Source of the DNA: DASXSB01 sp036506275 | GTDB lineage: Bacteria; Methylomirabilota; Methylomirabilia; Rokubacteriales; CSP1-6 | Assembly (NCBI GenBank): GCA_036506275.1 | Contig: DASXSB010000017.1 | Span: 1-51,807, forward strand | Direction of reading: 5' to 3' | DNA: 51,807 nt | Notes under the pieces: model-generated | Database searches by the model: none | What the model saw: the letters and a program-made list of their open reading frames with translations, nothing else | What the model was told of the DNA's origin: nothing | In this document: piece after piece, positions 16,713-25,216 of the stretch | Numbering within the stretch: the first letter of the stretch is position 1 | How the letters are laid out: each line of letters begins with the position of its first letter | Translations under genes and position numbers: made by a program

Positions 16713-18932
16713 ATGAAGTATTGTCCGCTCTGTGAACGTACCTATGACGACGAGGTCCAGATCTGTGAAGCCGACGCCGCCACTCTGCGCCTCGACACCG
16801 CGCGGCCCGATCCGCTCGTGGGCCAGGTCCTCAAAGGTCGTTATCGTGTGACCAAGCGGCTCGGCCAGGGCGGCATGGGCCGGGTCTATCTCGCCGATCA
16901 GCTCAATCTCGGCAAGCGCGTCGCGCTGAAGATCCTGCAGGCGGAGTTCGCCGACGACCGTGAGTTCGTCAAGCGCTTCCGACAGGAAGCGAAAGCGGCG
17001 GCCGCCATCTCGGCCAAGCACCGCAACGTCGTCACCGTCTACGACTTCGACCAGGCCGAGGATGGCCAGCTCTTCATCGCGATGGAGTACATCGAAGGGC
17101 AGAGCTTGAACGAATTACTCTCGCGCGAAGCGCCGCTCGATGTCCGGCGAGCGCTGCGGTTTGGAATCGAGATCGCGGACGCGCTGGCGGCCGCCCACCA
17201 GGCGGGCGTGATCCACCGCGACATCAAGCCGCAGAACATCATGATCGGCTACGACGACACCGTGCACTTGATGGACTTCGGCATCGCTCGCATGCGCGAG
17301 ACCGATTCCGGCACCCGACTGACGCGGGCGGGCGTCATGATGGGCACCCCCGAGTACATGGCGCCCGAGCAGATCGAGGGCGGCGAGATCACCGAGAAGA
17401 CGGACATCTACGCGTTCGGAATCGTGCTCTACGAGATGCTGGCGGGAGTGGCGCCGTTCAAGGCGCGCACGCCCGCGAGCGTCATCACCAAGCAGCTTCG
17501 CGAGGTGCCCTCGCCGTTGCGGACGCTCCGCCACGAGGTGCCGAGCACGGTCGAGCAGATCGTCATGCAGGCGCTCGAAAAGAGGCCGGAACGCCGTCAG
17601 CAGAGCATGGCCGCCGTTCTCGCCGCGCTCAAGACGGCGGTGGGCGATCTTTCCTCCGAGGACACGCGCGCGCGCGAAGACGCGGTCGCGCGTACGCAGA
17701 TCGCCGGCCCCGCCACCGTGTTCGCCACCACCATCGCGCCCAGCCCCGAGGAAACCACACGCCGCGGGTGGAAGAAGCCGGTGGCGGTGGCGGCCGTCGC
17801 TCTCATCGTGATCGCGGCCGTGGTGGCCCTGTTCATGAATCGCGGCACCTCCAGGTCGTCATCGAGAGACACCGCCGCCACCACCGAACGCGCCGCGCCG
17901 GAGAACGCGGCCCCGACCACGCCCGCCTCACCTGCCCCGCCCGTGGCGGAGAGCGGACGCGCCGTCGTTCCCCCTGGTGGCGAGACCACGCGCGCCGACG
18001 CGTCGGCGCCGAGCGAGCGTGAGCTCCCGCGCGCGGCGGAAACGGTGACGCCGCCGACGCCGCGCGCGGAGACGCCGCCGCCGGACACCGGGGAGGCGCG
18101 CCGGCGGGCGGACGCCGCCCGCGAGGCCGCGCGGCGCCGCGCGCTCGAAGCGAAGGCGGAGAGCGATCGTCGCGAAGCCGAGGCGCGCCGCGCCGCCGCC
18201 GAGCGGCAGCGACAGCTCGAGATCGAGATGCGGCAGGCGGACACCGCGCGCCGTCAGGAGCTGGCGCGTCAGGCGGAGGCGAATCGCCAGGCGGAGGCGG
18301 CGCGGCAGGCGGAAGCCGCTCGGCAGGCGGAGGCCGCCCGTCAAGCGGACGCCGCGCACCAGGCGGAGTTGGCCCGGCAGGCGGAAGCCGCGCGGGCGGC
18401 GGAGGCGAAGGCTGCCGAAGATCGTCGGATCGCAGCCGTGCCTCCACAAGATCCCACGCGCCTGCGCAACGCCGTGGAGCAGCGCCTGCGGAGCCGCGGT
18501 CTGCTCAAGGAGAGCGCCGAGGACCGCTGGGGCGTCACCGTCGAGGTCGGCGACGGCGGCGTGGTGCGGCTGAGCGGGCGCGTGCGCGACGTGAACCTCC
18601 AGAACGAAACCGTGCGCGCCGCGCGCGAGGTGCCCGGCGTCCAGGACGTGCGGGCGAACATCACCGTTCCCGGCGTGGAGTCGGGCCAGGATCTCGTCCG
18701 CACCCGCGCCGCCATCGAGCAGCGTCTGCGGAGCCGGGGTCTCCTCCGCGAGAGCGCGTCCGATCGCTGGGGCGTCAGCGTCGAGGTCGCCGCCAACGGC
18801 GTGGTGACGGTGGCGGGAACGCTGCGCGACGCCGCCTTGCAGAACGAGGCGGTCCGTATCATCCGGGAAACGCCGGGAGTTCGCGAAATCCGCGAGAACA
18901 TCACGATACCGAAACGCGCCGAGAGCCAGTAG
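16713..18932 (+). CDS. Zinc-ribbon Ser/Thr kinase with two periplasmic BON domains
   Basis: A 739-aa transmembrane kinase. The N-terminus is a zinc-ribbon-like element (C4, C7, C18 and probably D21). The kinase domain (about 44-310) has LGQGGMGRVY, K73, E92, HRDIKPQN (D170), DFG 188-190 and APEQIEG. A membrane span lies near 355-374 (VAVAAVALIVIAAVVALFM). An Ala/Arg/Gln-rich coiled stalk with RQAEA repeats follows, and then two near-identical 80-residue BON-type domains (about 580-659 and 660-739). BON domains bind phospholipid or other envelope surfaces, so the kinase probably senses the envelope. AAGGAG lies 9 nt before the ATG. It leads an operon ending in a PP2C phosphatase. Confidence 0.92.
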   Translation: MKYCPLCERTYDDEVQICEADAATLRLDTARPDPLVGQVLKGRYRVTKRLGQGGMGRVYLADQLNLGKRVALKILQAEFADDREFVKRFRQEAKAAAAISAKHRNVVTVYDFDQAEDGQLFIAMEYIEGQSLNELLSREAPLDVRRALRFGIEIADALAAAHQAGVIHRDIKPQNIMIGYDDTVHLMDFGIARMRETDSGTRLTRAGVMMGTPEYMAPEQIEGGEITEKTDIYAFGIVLYEMLAGVAPFKARTPASVITKQLREVPSPLRTLRHEVPSTVEQIVMQALEKRPERRQQSMAAVLAALKTAVGDLSSEDTRAREDAVARTQIAGPATVFATTIAPSPEETTRRGWKKPVAVAAVALIVIAAVVALFMNRGTSRSSSRDTAATTERAAPENAAPTTPASPAPPVAESGRAVVPPGGETTRADASAPSERELPRAAETVTPPTPRAETPPPDTGEARRRADAAREAARRRALEAKAESDRREAEARRAAAERQRQLEIEMRQADTARRQELARQAEANRQAEAARQAEAARQAEAARQADAAHQAELARQAEAARAAEAKAAEDRRIAAVPPQDPTRLRNAVEQRLRSRGLLKESAEDRWGVTVEVGDGGVVRLSGRVRDVNLQNETVRAAREVPGVQDVRANITVPGVESGQDLVRTRAAIEQRLRSRGLLRESASDRWGVSVEVAANGVVTVAGTLRDAALQNEAVRIIRETPGVREIRENITIPKRAESQ
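18265..18396 (+). repeat. 15-bp tandem repeat coding RQAEA units
   Basis: A run of about nine imperfect 15-bp units (cgccaggcggaggcg-like) encodes RQAEA/RQADA pentapeptides in the periplasmic stalk of the kinase, predicted to form a long charged helix. Units differ mainly at third positions. Confidence 0.8.
18450..18929 (+). repeat. Tandem 240-bp duplication coding two BON domains
   Basis: Two adjacent 240-bp blocks (18450-18689 and 18690-18929) encode aligned domains sharing QRLRSRGLL, ESA-DRWGV, VEV and REN/RANIT. The similarity is also evident at nucleotide level, which points to internal duplication. Confidence 0.8.
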
Positions 18933-18959
18933 CACGGCGGCGATAGTGAGGGTGGCTCG

Positions 18960-20114
18960 ATGAAGACCACGTGTCTCCTCGTCCTCGGAGTAGTAGCGTT
19001 GACGGCGGCCTGCGTCACCGATGACCCGCCGCGGTCGACGGCGCAGGCGGACGCCGCGCGCGCCCAGCAAGCCGCGCCCGCCGCCGGCAGCGCCGCCGGC
19101 ACCGCCGCCCAGGCCAATCGGCCTGCCACGCAGAGCTCCGCTCCCGCGAGCGGCAGTCAGGGACAGACCTCGCGGCCGCGCGTGGCGGCGGCCCCGCCCG
19201 CGGCCACCGCCGAGCGGCGCTCGCGCATCTATGTCGCCAACGAAAGCTCGAACTCGGTCAGCGTCATCGACGCGGACACGTTCGAGGTGGTGGGCACCAT
19301 CGACGCCAAGAATTACTCCACCCACGATCTCTCGCTGTCGCGGGATGGACGTCGCCTCTTCGCGACGAATCTGGCGTCGGGGCGGCTCTCCGTCATCGAC
19401 ACCGACCTCATGGAGACCGTCGCCTCCGTCTTCACGGGACGGCGCGCGCACGTGGTGACGCTCACGAACGACAATCGACAGGCGTGGGTGGCCAACATCG
19501 GCGAAGACAACGTGTCGGTGGTCGACACCGCCACCCTGCGCATCATCGGGACCATTCCCACCGGGAAGGGACCCACGGGGCTCGCCTTCTCGCGAGACGG
19601 GCGCTTCGCGTACATCAGCAATCAGGGCGACAAGACCGTCACCGTCATCGACACCAACTCGCAACGCATCGTGAAGCGGCTGGCGGTGGGGACGAACCCT
19701 CACTTCCTGGTCCTCGGCCCCGACGGTCGCATCTGGGGCTGCAACACGGGCTCGAACGACATCTACGTGATCGATCCCGCCTCCAACGAGATCATCGGAT
19801 CGTTCCAGGTGGGGCCGCAGCCACAGCAGATCGCGTTCGCGTACAAGGGGCTCACCGGCCCCAACGCCTACGTGAGCGTGGGCGGCTTCAACAAGGTGCT
19901 GGTGCTGCCCGCCGATCCCCGGCGCTTCCAGGTGCTGGAGGAGATCGAGGTCGGCGACCGGCCCAACGGCGTGTGGGCCAACGCCCAGGGCACGCGCGTG
20001 TTCGTGGTGCACGAAAATTCCAACGACGTCCGCGTCATCGACACGGGGACGAGCCAGGTCATCGCCAAGGTACCGGTGGGCCGCAAACCGATCCGCGTCG
20101 TGGTATCGCGGTAA
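18960..20114 (+). CDS. YVTN-family beta-propeller lipoprotein
   Basis: A 384-aa protein with a lipoprotein signal (LTAAC, acylated Cys18), an Ala/Gln/Ser-rich linker to about residue 85, and a seven-bladed-type beta-propeller built from YVTN repeats: IYVANESSNSVSVIDADT, ATNLASGRLSVIDTD, AWVANIGEDNVSVVDTAT, AYISNQGDKTVTVIDTNS and so on. Such propellers serve as scaffolds or ligand binders in the envelope; no catalytic residues are evident. It lies 27 bp after the BON kinase and 15 bp before the FecR gene, so its product may be a sensor or structural partner of that pathway. The role is inferred. Confidence 0.88.
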   Translation: MKTTCLLVLGVVALTAACVTDDPPRSTAQADAARAQQAAPAAGSAAGTAAQANRPATQSSAPASGSQGQTSRPRVAAAPPAATAERRSRIYVANESSNSVSVIDADTFEVVGTIDAKNYSTHDLSLSRDGRRLFATNLASGRLSVIDTDLMETVASVFTGRRAHVVTLTNDNRQAWVANIGEDNVSVVDTATLRIIGTIPTGKGPTGLAFSRDGRFAYISNQGDKTVTVIDTNSQRIVKRLAVGTNPHFLVLGPDGRIWGCNTGSNDIYVIDPASNEIIGSFQVGPQPQQIAFAYKGLTGPNAYVSVGGFNKVLVLPADPRRFQVLEEIEVGDRPNGVWANAQGTRVFVVHENSNDVRVIDTGTSQVIAKVPVGRKPIRVVVSR

Positions 20115-20129
20115 AGAGCGAGGATCATC

Positions 20130-20750
20130 ATGACTGAGCGAGGCAGCATCCTCACGGGGTTCGTCGTCGCTCTCCTCCTCGCCGTGCCGCTCGCGGCGCT
20201 GTCGCAGGGGTCCCAGGCCGGGACCGCGCGCATGGCGGTGGGCGGGCTGCTCATCGTGCACGCGGACGGCGTGGAGGACCGGCTCCTCGGCAAGGGCGCC
20301 GTCCAGCTCTTCGAGCAGGACGTGCTCACCACCGAGGCCGGCGGCCGCGCCGCGCTCGACCTCGTGGGCGGCGGCGTGGTCGCCATCAACGAGAACACGT
20401 CCATGCGGCTGACGTCGCGGTGGGAGAAGAGCAAGGGCGTGACCCGGATCATCCGTCTCGATCGGGGCGAGATCTGGCTGCGTTCCCCCGCCGGGCAGAA
20501 TCCGATCGAGGTGGAGACGCCGCTCGGGATCGCGGTCACGGAGCAGGGCGAGATGGTGGCGCGACAGCACGAGGGCGAAACCGCCATCACGGCCGTGCAG
20601 GGCGAGGTGGAGTTCGTGAACACCTATGGAACGTGCCGGCTCCGTCCGGCCACCGTCACCTACAGCAGCCGGGGCAAGGCGTGCACCACGCCGGCGCAGA
20701 CCGACGTGCGGAGCGCCTCCGCGTGGAGCGGGCCCCTGCTGCAACAGTGA
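20130..20750 (+). CDS. FecR-domain secreted protein
   Basis: A 206-aa protein with a signal peptide (ILTGFVVALLLAVPLAALSQ) and a FecR-type beta-rich domain: the pattern LFEQDVLTTEAGGRAALDLVGGGVVAINENTS is followed by IIRLDRGEIWLRS and FVNTYGTCR. FecR domains act in signal sensing or as surface repeats; no membrane anchor follows here, so it is probably a soluble periplasmic protein. Two Cys near the end (GTCRLR and KACTTP) could form a disulfide. Its TGA overlaps the GTG of the phosphatase gene. Confidence 0.85.
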   Translation: MTERGSILTGFVVALLLAVPLAALSQGSQAGTARMAVGGLLIVHADGVEDRLLGKGAVQLFEQDVLTTEAGGRAALDLVGGGVVAINENTSMRLTSRWEKSKGVTRIIRLDRGEIWLRSPAGQNPIEVETPLGIAVTEQGEMVARQHEGETAITAVQGEVEFVNTYGTCRLRPATVTYSSRGKACTTPAQTDVRSASAWSGPLLQQ

Positions 20751-21592
20751 ACGACGGGCCGTCCCCGACCATGCCCGGCATCACCGCCGCCGGCCTCTCC
20801 GACATCGGGCGCAAGCGCGAGGACAACGAGGACGCGTTCGGCTCCCACGTGCCTCAGGATGCGGACGTCCTTGCCCGCCGCGGACGTCTCTTCGTGGTCG
20901 CGGACGGTATGGGCGGGGAGGCGGCGGGCGAGATCGCGAGCCGCACCGCCGTCGAGGTCACGCTGCGCGCCTACTTCGAAGATCCGGACGCCACGCCCGC
21001 GGACGCCCTCGCGCGCGGCATCCAGCGCGCGAACGCCGCCATCTACGAGGAAGCGAGAGCGAACCCCGATCGGAAGGGCATGGGAACCACGTGCACGCTC
21101 ATCGCCCTCCGCGGCGGCGATGCTTTCATCGCCCACGTGGGCGACAGCCGCGCGTATCTCATCCGCGACGATCGCATCCTCCGCCTCACCCGCGACCACT
21201 CGCTGCGCGAACGCGGGCCCGCCTTCGCCCACATCTTGACGCGCGCGGTGGGCGTCCGCCCCACGGTGGAGGTGGACGTGCTGCGGGTGCCCATCGCCAT
21301 CCACGATCGGGACATGCTCCTCATGTGCACGGACGGCCTGTGGGGGACGCTCGACGATCCGGAGCTCCTGCGCATCGTGACCGAGAGCCCGGAGCCGGAG
21401 GCCGCCTGCAAGCGCCTCATCGAGCGCGCCAACGAGGGCGGCAGCGACGACAACATCACCGCCCAGCTCGTGCGCGTGCAGGAACCGGAGCTCCAGCCGC
21501 CGAGCTGGCTGCGCCGCGCGTTCCGCCGGGTCGCCGTGGCCGCTACCTACGACCGCCTGCCGTGGATGACCCGCAAGGTGGGAGAGGCCTGA
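20747..21592 (+). CDS. PP2C-family Ser/Thr protein phosphatase
   Basis: A cytoplasmic metal-dependent phosphatase of about 281 aa. All PP2C motifs are present: SDIGRKREDNEDAF, VADGMGGEAAGEIAS (metal Asp), GTTCTL, AHVGDSRAYL, LTRDHSL, CTDGLWG and GGSDDNIT. It should dephosphorylate targets of the nearby Hanks kinases and resembles PppA of T6SS threonine-phosphorylation control. The GTG at 20747 overlaps the previous stop (GTGA) and is preferred; the ATG at 20771 is an alternative, since neither has a clear ribosome site. The 3' end overlaps the convergent minus-strand gene by 50 bp. Confidence 0.92.
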   Translation: MNDGPSPTMPGITAAGLSDIGRKREDNEDAFGSHVPQDADVLARRGRLFVVADGMGGEAAGEIASRTAVEVTLRAYFEDPDATPADALARGIQRANAAIYEEARANPDRKGMGTTCTLIALRGGDAFIAHVGDSRAYLIRDDRILRLTRDHSLRERGPAFAHILTRAVGVRPTVEVDVLRVPIAIHDRDMLLMCTDGLWGTLDDPELLRIVTESPEPEAACKRLIERANEGGSDDNITAQLVRVQEPELQPPSWLRRAFRRVAVAATYDRLPWMTRKVGEA

Positions 21593-22790
21593 GGGGACGT
21601 CCCGCTTCCGCCCGCGCGGCCCGCGCGATCTCCGCGGCGGCGAGATGGACGCCGCGCGGGTTCCAGTGGGTGTCGTCGCGCCAGTAGAGGTATTCGCCCC
21701 GCGCGAAGAGTGCGGGGACGGCGGCCGCGAAGGCCGATCGCAAGTTCACCACCGCTACCCCCTCCGCGCGCAGCGCGTGCTCGAGCCGATCCATCCGTTG
21801 GCCCGGGCGCGTCGCCGGCGCCAGCGGCGTGCGCAACAGCTCGTGATAGACGGTGTGCTTGTCGGGCACGAGCAGCACGATGAGCTCGAGCCCGTGAGCC
21901 CGGAGCTCGCGCGCGAGCGACGTCCAGTACGCGGTCGCCGGCGCCGAATCGTCCTCGTCCGCCTCCAGCTCATCCGGATAGAACAGCATCCAGTCGCCGT
22001 TGCGTAGCGTCCCCATCACCGCGTTGTGCGCGTAGCTGTTGGGAAGGACCTGCTCGTTCTCGAGCGCCTTGTGCAGGCGCGTGGTGAGGATGCGCACGGG
22101 CGACAGCGCCGTCGCCAGCTCCGCCTCCCGCTGGAGCCGCCCCGCCGCCCGCGCCAGCACGGAGCTCGCGCGCCGCCCCACGCTGGCGAGACGGACACGC
22201 AAGGGCGCGTCGTAGCCCATCAGCGCTCCCGCCACGACGGCGGGAGCGTCGGGAACGGTGCGCAGCTCTCGCTCCACGCGCTCCATGATCACGAGGCCGC
22301 GCCGGAGCCCGATCCGTCGCGTGACGGCGAGGATCTCGGACGCATGACGGGCGCCGGCGCCGGCCGCGTTGTAGACGCCGCAGCCGAGAGCGGCGCCGAG
22401 CTGCACCGACAGCGTGTCGCCGTCGTCGAGGCCCGACCCGTAGGCGAAGGAGTCGCCGAAGAGCACGGCGCCGACAGGCCCGCGCGCGCTCCCGTTGCGG
22501 AAGCCGAGGTCGTCGGTGGTGAAGCGCAAAGGGCGGTACTCGCGGCGGTGCGGGAGGTTGGCGAGGGCAGCGAGGTCACCGTACCCGCGCGGGTAGTGGA
22601 GCGAGCGGTTCGCGGCGAAACCCCCGCCGCGGGCGGGACGGGCGCGGAGCGCCTCGTCGGGACGGTACGTCAGCCACGTGACCGGCAGCGCGCGCAGCGC
22701 GAGGTCGACGGCGAAGACGAGCAGCACCAGACGCGGCAAGACGTATCCGACCCGGAGGCGACGGCGGCCGCGGCCGAGCGCGGACTCCAT
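21543..22790 (-). CDS. SGNH-hydrolase-like (AlgX/AlgJ-type) acyltransferase partner
   Basis: About 415 aa with one N-terminal membrane segment (VLPRLVLLVFAVDLALRALP) and an SGNH-type catalytic domain: FGDSFAYGSG with nucleophile S114, and DDTHWNPRG near the C-terminus supplying the Asp and His. Proteins of this type pair with MBOAT acyltransferases to acetylate polysaccharides in the periplasm (as AlgJ/AlgX with AlgI). The ATG at 22790 overlaps the MBOAT stop (ATGA). The arginine-rich last residues read antisense over the end of the PP2C gene, so the C-terminal tail is probably disordered. Confidence 0.85.
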   Translation of the reverse strand: MESALGRGRRRLRVGYVLPRLVLLVFAVDLALRALPVTWLTYRPDEALRARPARGGGFAANRSLHYPRGYGDLAALANLPHRREYRPLRFTTDDLGFRNGSARGPVGAVLFGDSFAYGSGLDDGDTLSVQLGAALGCGVYNAAGAGARHASEILAVTRRIGLRRGLVIMERVERELRTVPDAPAVVAGALMGYDAPLRVRLASVGRRASSVLARAAGRLQREAELATALSPVRILTTRLHKALENEQVLPNSYAHNAVMGTLRNGDWMLFYPDELEADEDDSAPATAYWTSLARELRAHGLELIVLLVPDKHTVYHELLRTPLAPATRPGQRMDRLEHALRAEGVAVVNLRSAFAAAVPALFARGEYLYWRDDTHWNPRGVHLAAAEIARAARAEAGRPLRPLPPCGSSTAGGRR

Positions 22791-24175
22791 CAGAACTGGA
22801 AGTAGAGGAACGGCGTCCCTCCGCTGCCGTAGATCTTGAGCATCGAAAGCACGAGGAGCCCGGCCATGGCGAGGGCGGGCAGCGGCGACCATCGATGACG
22901 AAGCTCGAACGTGTTGGGGGCGAGCAGCGCCACCGCGCCCGCCACCGCCACCATCACCGTCAGCACCTCCGCCCCCGCCACCGCCGTCCCGCCGTGCGGC
23001 GCGAACATGCGCGCCAGCAGCGTGGCCGCCATCCCGAAATCCGTGGACCGGAAGAGCACCCAGCCGATCACGACGAGCACGAACGTCTCCGCGCGCCGGA
23101 GCCACGCCGGCTGCCGATCCCAGACGGGAGCAGCGGCGCGATAGGCGGCGAGAAGCAGACCGTGATAGGCGCCCCACGCCACGAACGTCCAGCTCGCGCC
23201 GTGCCAGAGCCCGCCGAGCAGCATGGTGACGAAGAGGTTGCGATAGGTGATGAGGGGGCGGCGGCGATTCCCGCCCAGGGGGACGTAGAGATAGTCGCGC
23301 AGGAAGGTGGAGAGCGAGATGTGCCACCGCCGCCAGAAGTCGGCGATGTCGACGGCCTTGTACGGCGAGTCGAAGTTCTGGGGAAGCCGGAGGCCGAAGA
23401 GGTGACCGAGACCGACCGCCATGTCGCTGTACCCCGAGAAATCGAAGTAGAGCTGGAACGTGTAACCGAGCATGCACAGCCACGCCCCCGCCGTGGACAG
23501 CTCGGCGGGGTGGGCGAGGGCGGGATCGATGACGGCGGCGATGGTGTCGGCGATGAGGACCTTCTTGACGAGACCGATCGCGAAGAAGGACCATCCGCGG
23601 TCCAGGTGAGAGGAGCGGTCGGCGCGGTCGATGGCGTCGAGGTCGCTCTCGATCTGCCGGAATCGGACGATCGGACCGGCCACGAGCTGCGCGAACAGCG
23701 AGACGTAGCACGCGAACTCGAAGAGATTGCGGGTGGGCCGGATCACGCCCCGGTACGCGTCCACGACGTAGGTGATCGTGTGGAACGTGTAGAAGGAGAT
23801 CCCGACCGGCAGCACGATGTCGAGCGGGGCCGGCACCGGCAGCGGCAGCCACGGCGCCGCCGCCCGGACACTGTCGAGGAGAAAGTTCGTGTACTTGAAG
23901 AAGGCGAGGAGCGCGAGGTCGAGCGTGATGGGGACGACGAGACAGAGGCGGCGCCGCCGGCGATCGTCCCAGCGCAGGAACCCGAGGCCGGCGAGGTAGG
24001 ACACGAGGGTGGAGAACGCCATGAGCGCGCAAAACTTGTAGTTCCAGAAGGAATAGAAGACATAGCCCGTCACCGCCAGCCAGGCGTAGCGCGACGTCCG
24101 CGATCGGAGCCGCCAGAAGACCGCGTACGTGACGGGCAGGAAGCCGTAGAGGAAGGGGAGGCTGTTGAAGAGCAC
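22790..24175 (-). CDS. MBOAT-family O-acyltransferase (AlgI-like)
   Basis: A polytopic membrane acyltransferase of about 461 aa. The GTG at 24175 gives the usual MBOAT start (VLFNSLPFLYGFLPV); the frame stays open to a GTG at 24214, which is less likely. Diagnostic segments are SFYTFHTITYVVDAYRG, the VAGPIVRFRQ motif, DFSGYSDMAVGLGHLFG and the active-site region GLWHGASWTFVAWGAYHG with the conserved histidine. It passes acetyl groups across the inner membrane to a periplasmic acceptor, probably through the SGNH protein encoded next. The polysaccharide or other acceptor is unknown. It is divergent from the oxidoreductase gene. Confidence 0.93.
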   Translation of the reverse strand: MLFNSLPFLYGFLPVTYAVFWRLRSRTSRYAWLAVTGYVFYSFWNYKFCALMAFSTLVSYLAGLGFLRWDDRRRRRLCLVVPITLDLALLAFFKYTNFLLDSVRAAAPWLPLPVPAPLDIVLPVGISFYTFHTITYVVDAYRGVIRPTRNLFEFACYVSLFAQLVAGPIVRFRQIESDLDAIDRADRSSHLDRGWSFFAIGLVKKVLIADTIAAVIDPALAHPAELSTAGAWLCMLGYTFQLYFDFSGYSDMAVGLGHLFGLRLPQNFDSPYKAVDIADFWRRWHISLSTFLRDYLYVPLGGNRRRPLITYRNLFVTMLLGGLWHGASWTFVAWGAYHGLLLAAYRAAAPVWDRQPAWLRRAETFVLVVIGWVLFRSTDFGMAATLLARMFAPHGGTAVAGAEVLTVMVAVAGAVALLAPNTFELRHRWSPLPALAMAGLLVLSMLKIYGSGGTPFLYFQF

Positions 24176-24238
24176 TCTCAGCGACGTTATGTCACCGCGC
24201 GCGCGCCTGTCCACTTTCCGGCATAGTAGGATTCACCC

Positions 24239-25216
24239 GTGGCGCGCGACGCGCTCGTGATCGTCGGCTGCGGCGCCATCGCGCGCCGCCACGCGCGGGC
24301 CGCCGCCGCCCTCCGCCTCCCCATCATCTTCGCCAGCCGCGATCTCACCCGCGCCCGTACGTATGCCCGCCGCTTCGGGGGCGTCGCCGCCTGCGGCAGC
24401 TACGCGGAAGCGCTGCGCGACCCGCGTGCGCTGGGCGCCGTCATCTGCACTCCCCACGCCTCGCATCTGCCCGACGTGCTGGCGGCGATCGAGGCCGGCT
24501 GTCACGTCCTCGTGGAGAAGCCGATCGCGTGCACGCTCGCGGAGGCGGACGCGATGATCGAGGCCGCCTCCGCCGCCGGCCGCGTCCTGATGGTGGCGGA
24601 GAACTTTCGCTTCATGCCGGCGTTTCGCTACGTGCGCGCCCTCGTGGAGGAGGGCCGGGTGGGCGCGCTCCGCGAGCTCCATCTCGTCGCGCGCGGCTTT
24701 CGCGTGCGTTCCGGCTGGCGCCAGGAGGAAGCGGCGGGCGGCGGTGCGCTCATCGACGGCGGCATCCACTATGTCCATGCCCTCCGCTGGTGGGGCGGAG
24801 AGGTGCGCCGGGTGTTCGCGCTGCGGCCGCCGGCGACGCTCCGGGGAATGGCGGGCGAGGATTGCGTGGATCTGCTCGCCGAGCTCGAGGGTGGGGCGGT
24901 GGGACTGCTCGTCAATTCTCTTGGTTCGCCGGGGGTTCCGCGGTTTCAATGGTCGACAGTGACGGGCACCGTCGCCACCTGCTTCAGCGACAACCGCGGT
25001 CGCGTCGTCGGCATCCGGGGCGAGCGCGGGCTGCGGCTCCGCTTCTTCCTTCGCGACATCCGGGGTCACCGTAACCTGCTCGCCGCCTTCCACGCCTCCA
25101 TGCGCGCGGGCCACGCCCTCGAGATGAGCGGCGAGGAAGGGCGTCGCGATCTCGCGGTCGTGCTCGCCGCCTATCGCTCCATCGCGGAGCGGAGGGCGGT
25201 GGAGCTCGGATGCTGA
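24239..25216 (+). CDS. Gfo/Idh/MocA-family NAD(P)-dependent oxidoreductase
   Basis: A 325-aa sugar-type dehydrogenase. The Rossmann motif VIVGCGAIARRHARAA and the EKPIACTLAEAD lysine motif of the family are present, followed by ENFRFMPAFRY and the C-terminal half with GGGALIDGGIHYVHALRWWGG. The substrate cannot be told from sequence; a nucleotide-sugar or sugar acid is likely given the acylation genes next door. GTG start with no clear ribosome site; TAGGAT at 24226-24231 could be a -10 element giving a nearly leaderless message. It overlaps the next gene by 7 bp. Confidence 0.88.
   Translation: MARDALVIVGCGAIARRHARAAAALRLPIIFASRDLTRARTYARRFGGVAACGSYAEALRDPRALGAVICTPHASHLPDVLAAIEAGCHVLVEKPIACTLAEADAMIEAASAAGRVLMVAENFRFMPAFRYVRALVEEGRVGALRELHLVARGFRVRSGWRQEEAAGGGALIDGGIHYVHALRWWGGEVRRVFALRPPATLRGMAGEDCVDLLAELEGGAVGLLVNSLGSPGVPRFQWSTVTGTVATCFSDNRGRVVGIRGERGLRLRFFLRDIRGHRNLLAAFHASMRAGHALEMSGEEGRRDLAVVLAAYRSIAERRAVELGC

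Noticed and set aside
16477..16716. 79-aa plus-strand frame before the zinc-ribbon kinase
   Set aside because: Arg/Pro-rich, lacks a ribosome site and covers the predicted sigma-70 promoter.
17928..20744. 938-aa minus-strand open frame
   Set aside because: Antisense to the BON kinase, YVTN and FecR genes, whose repeats explain its own repetitive composition.
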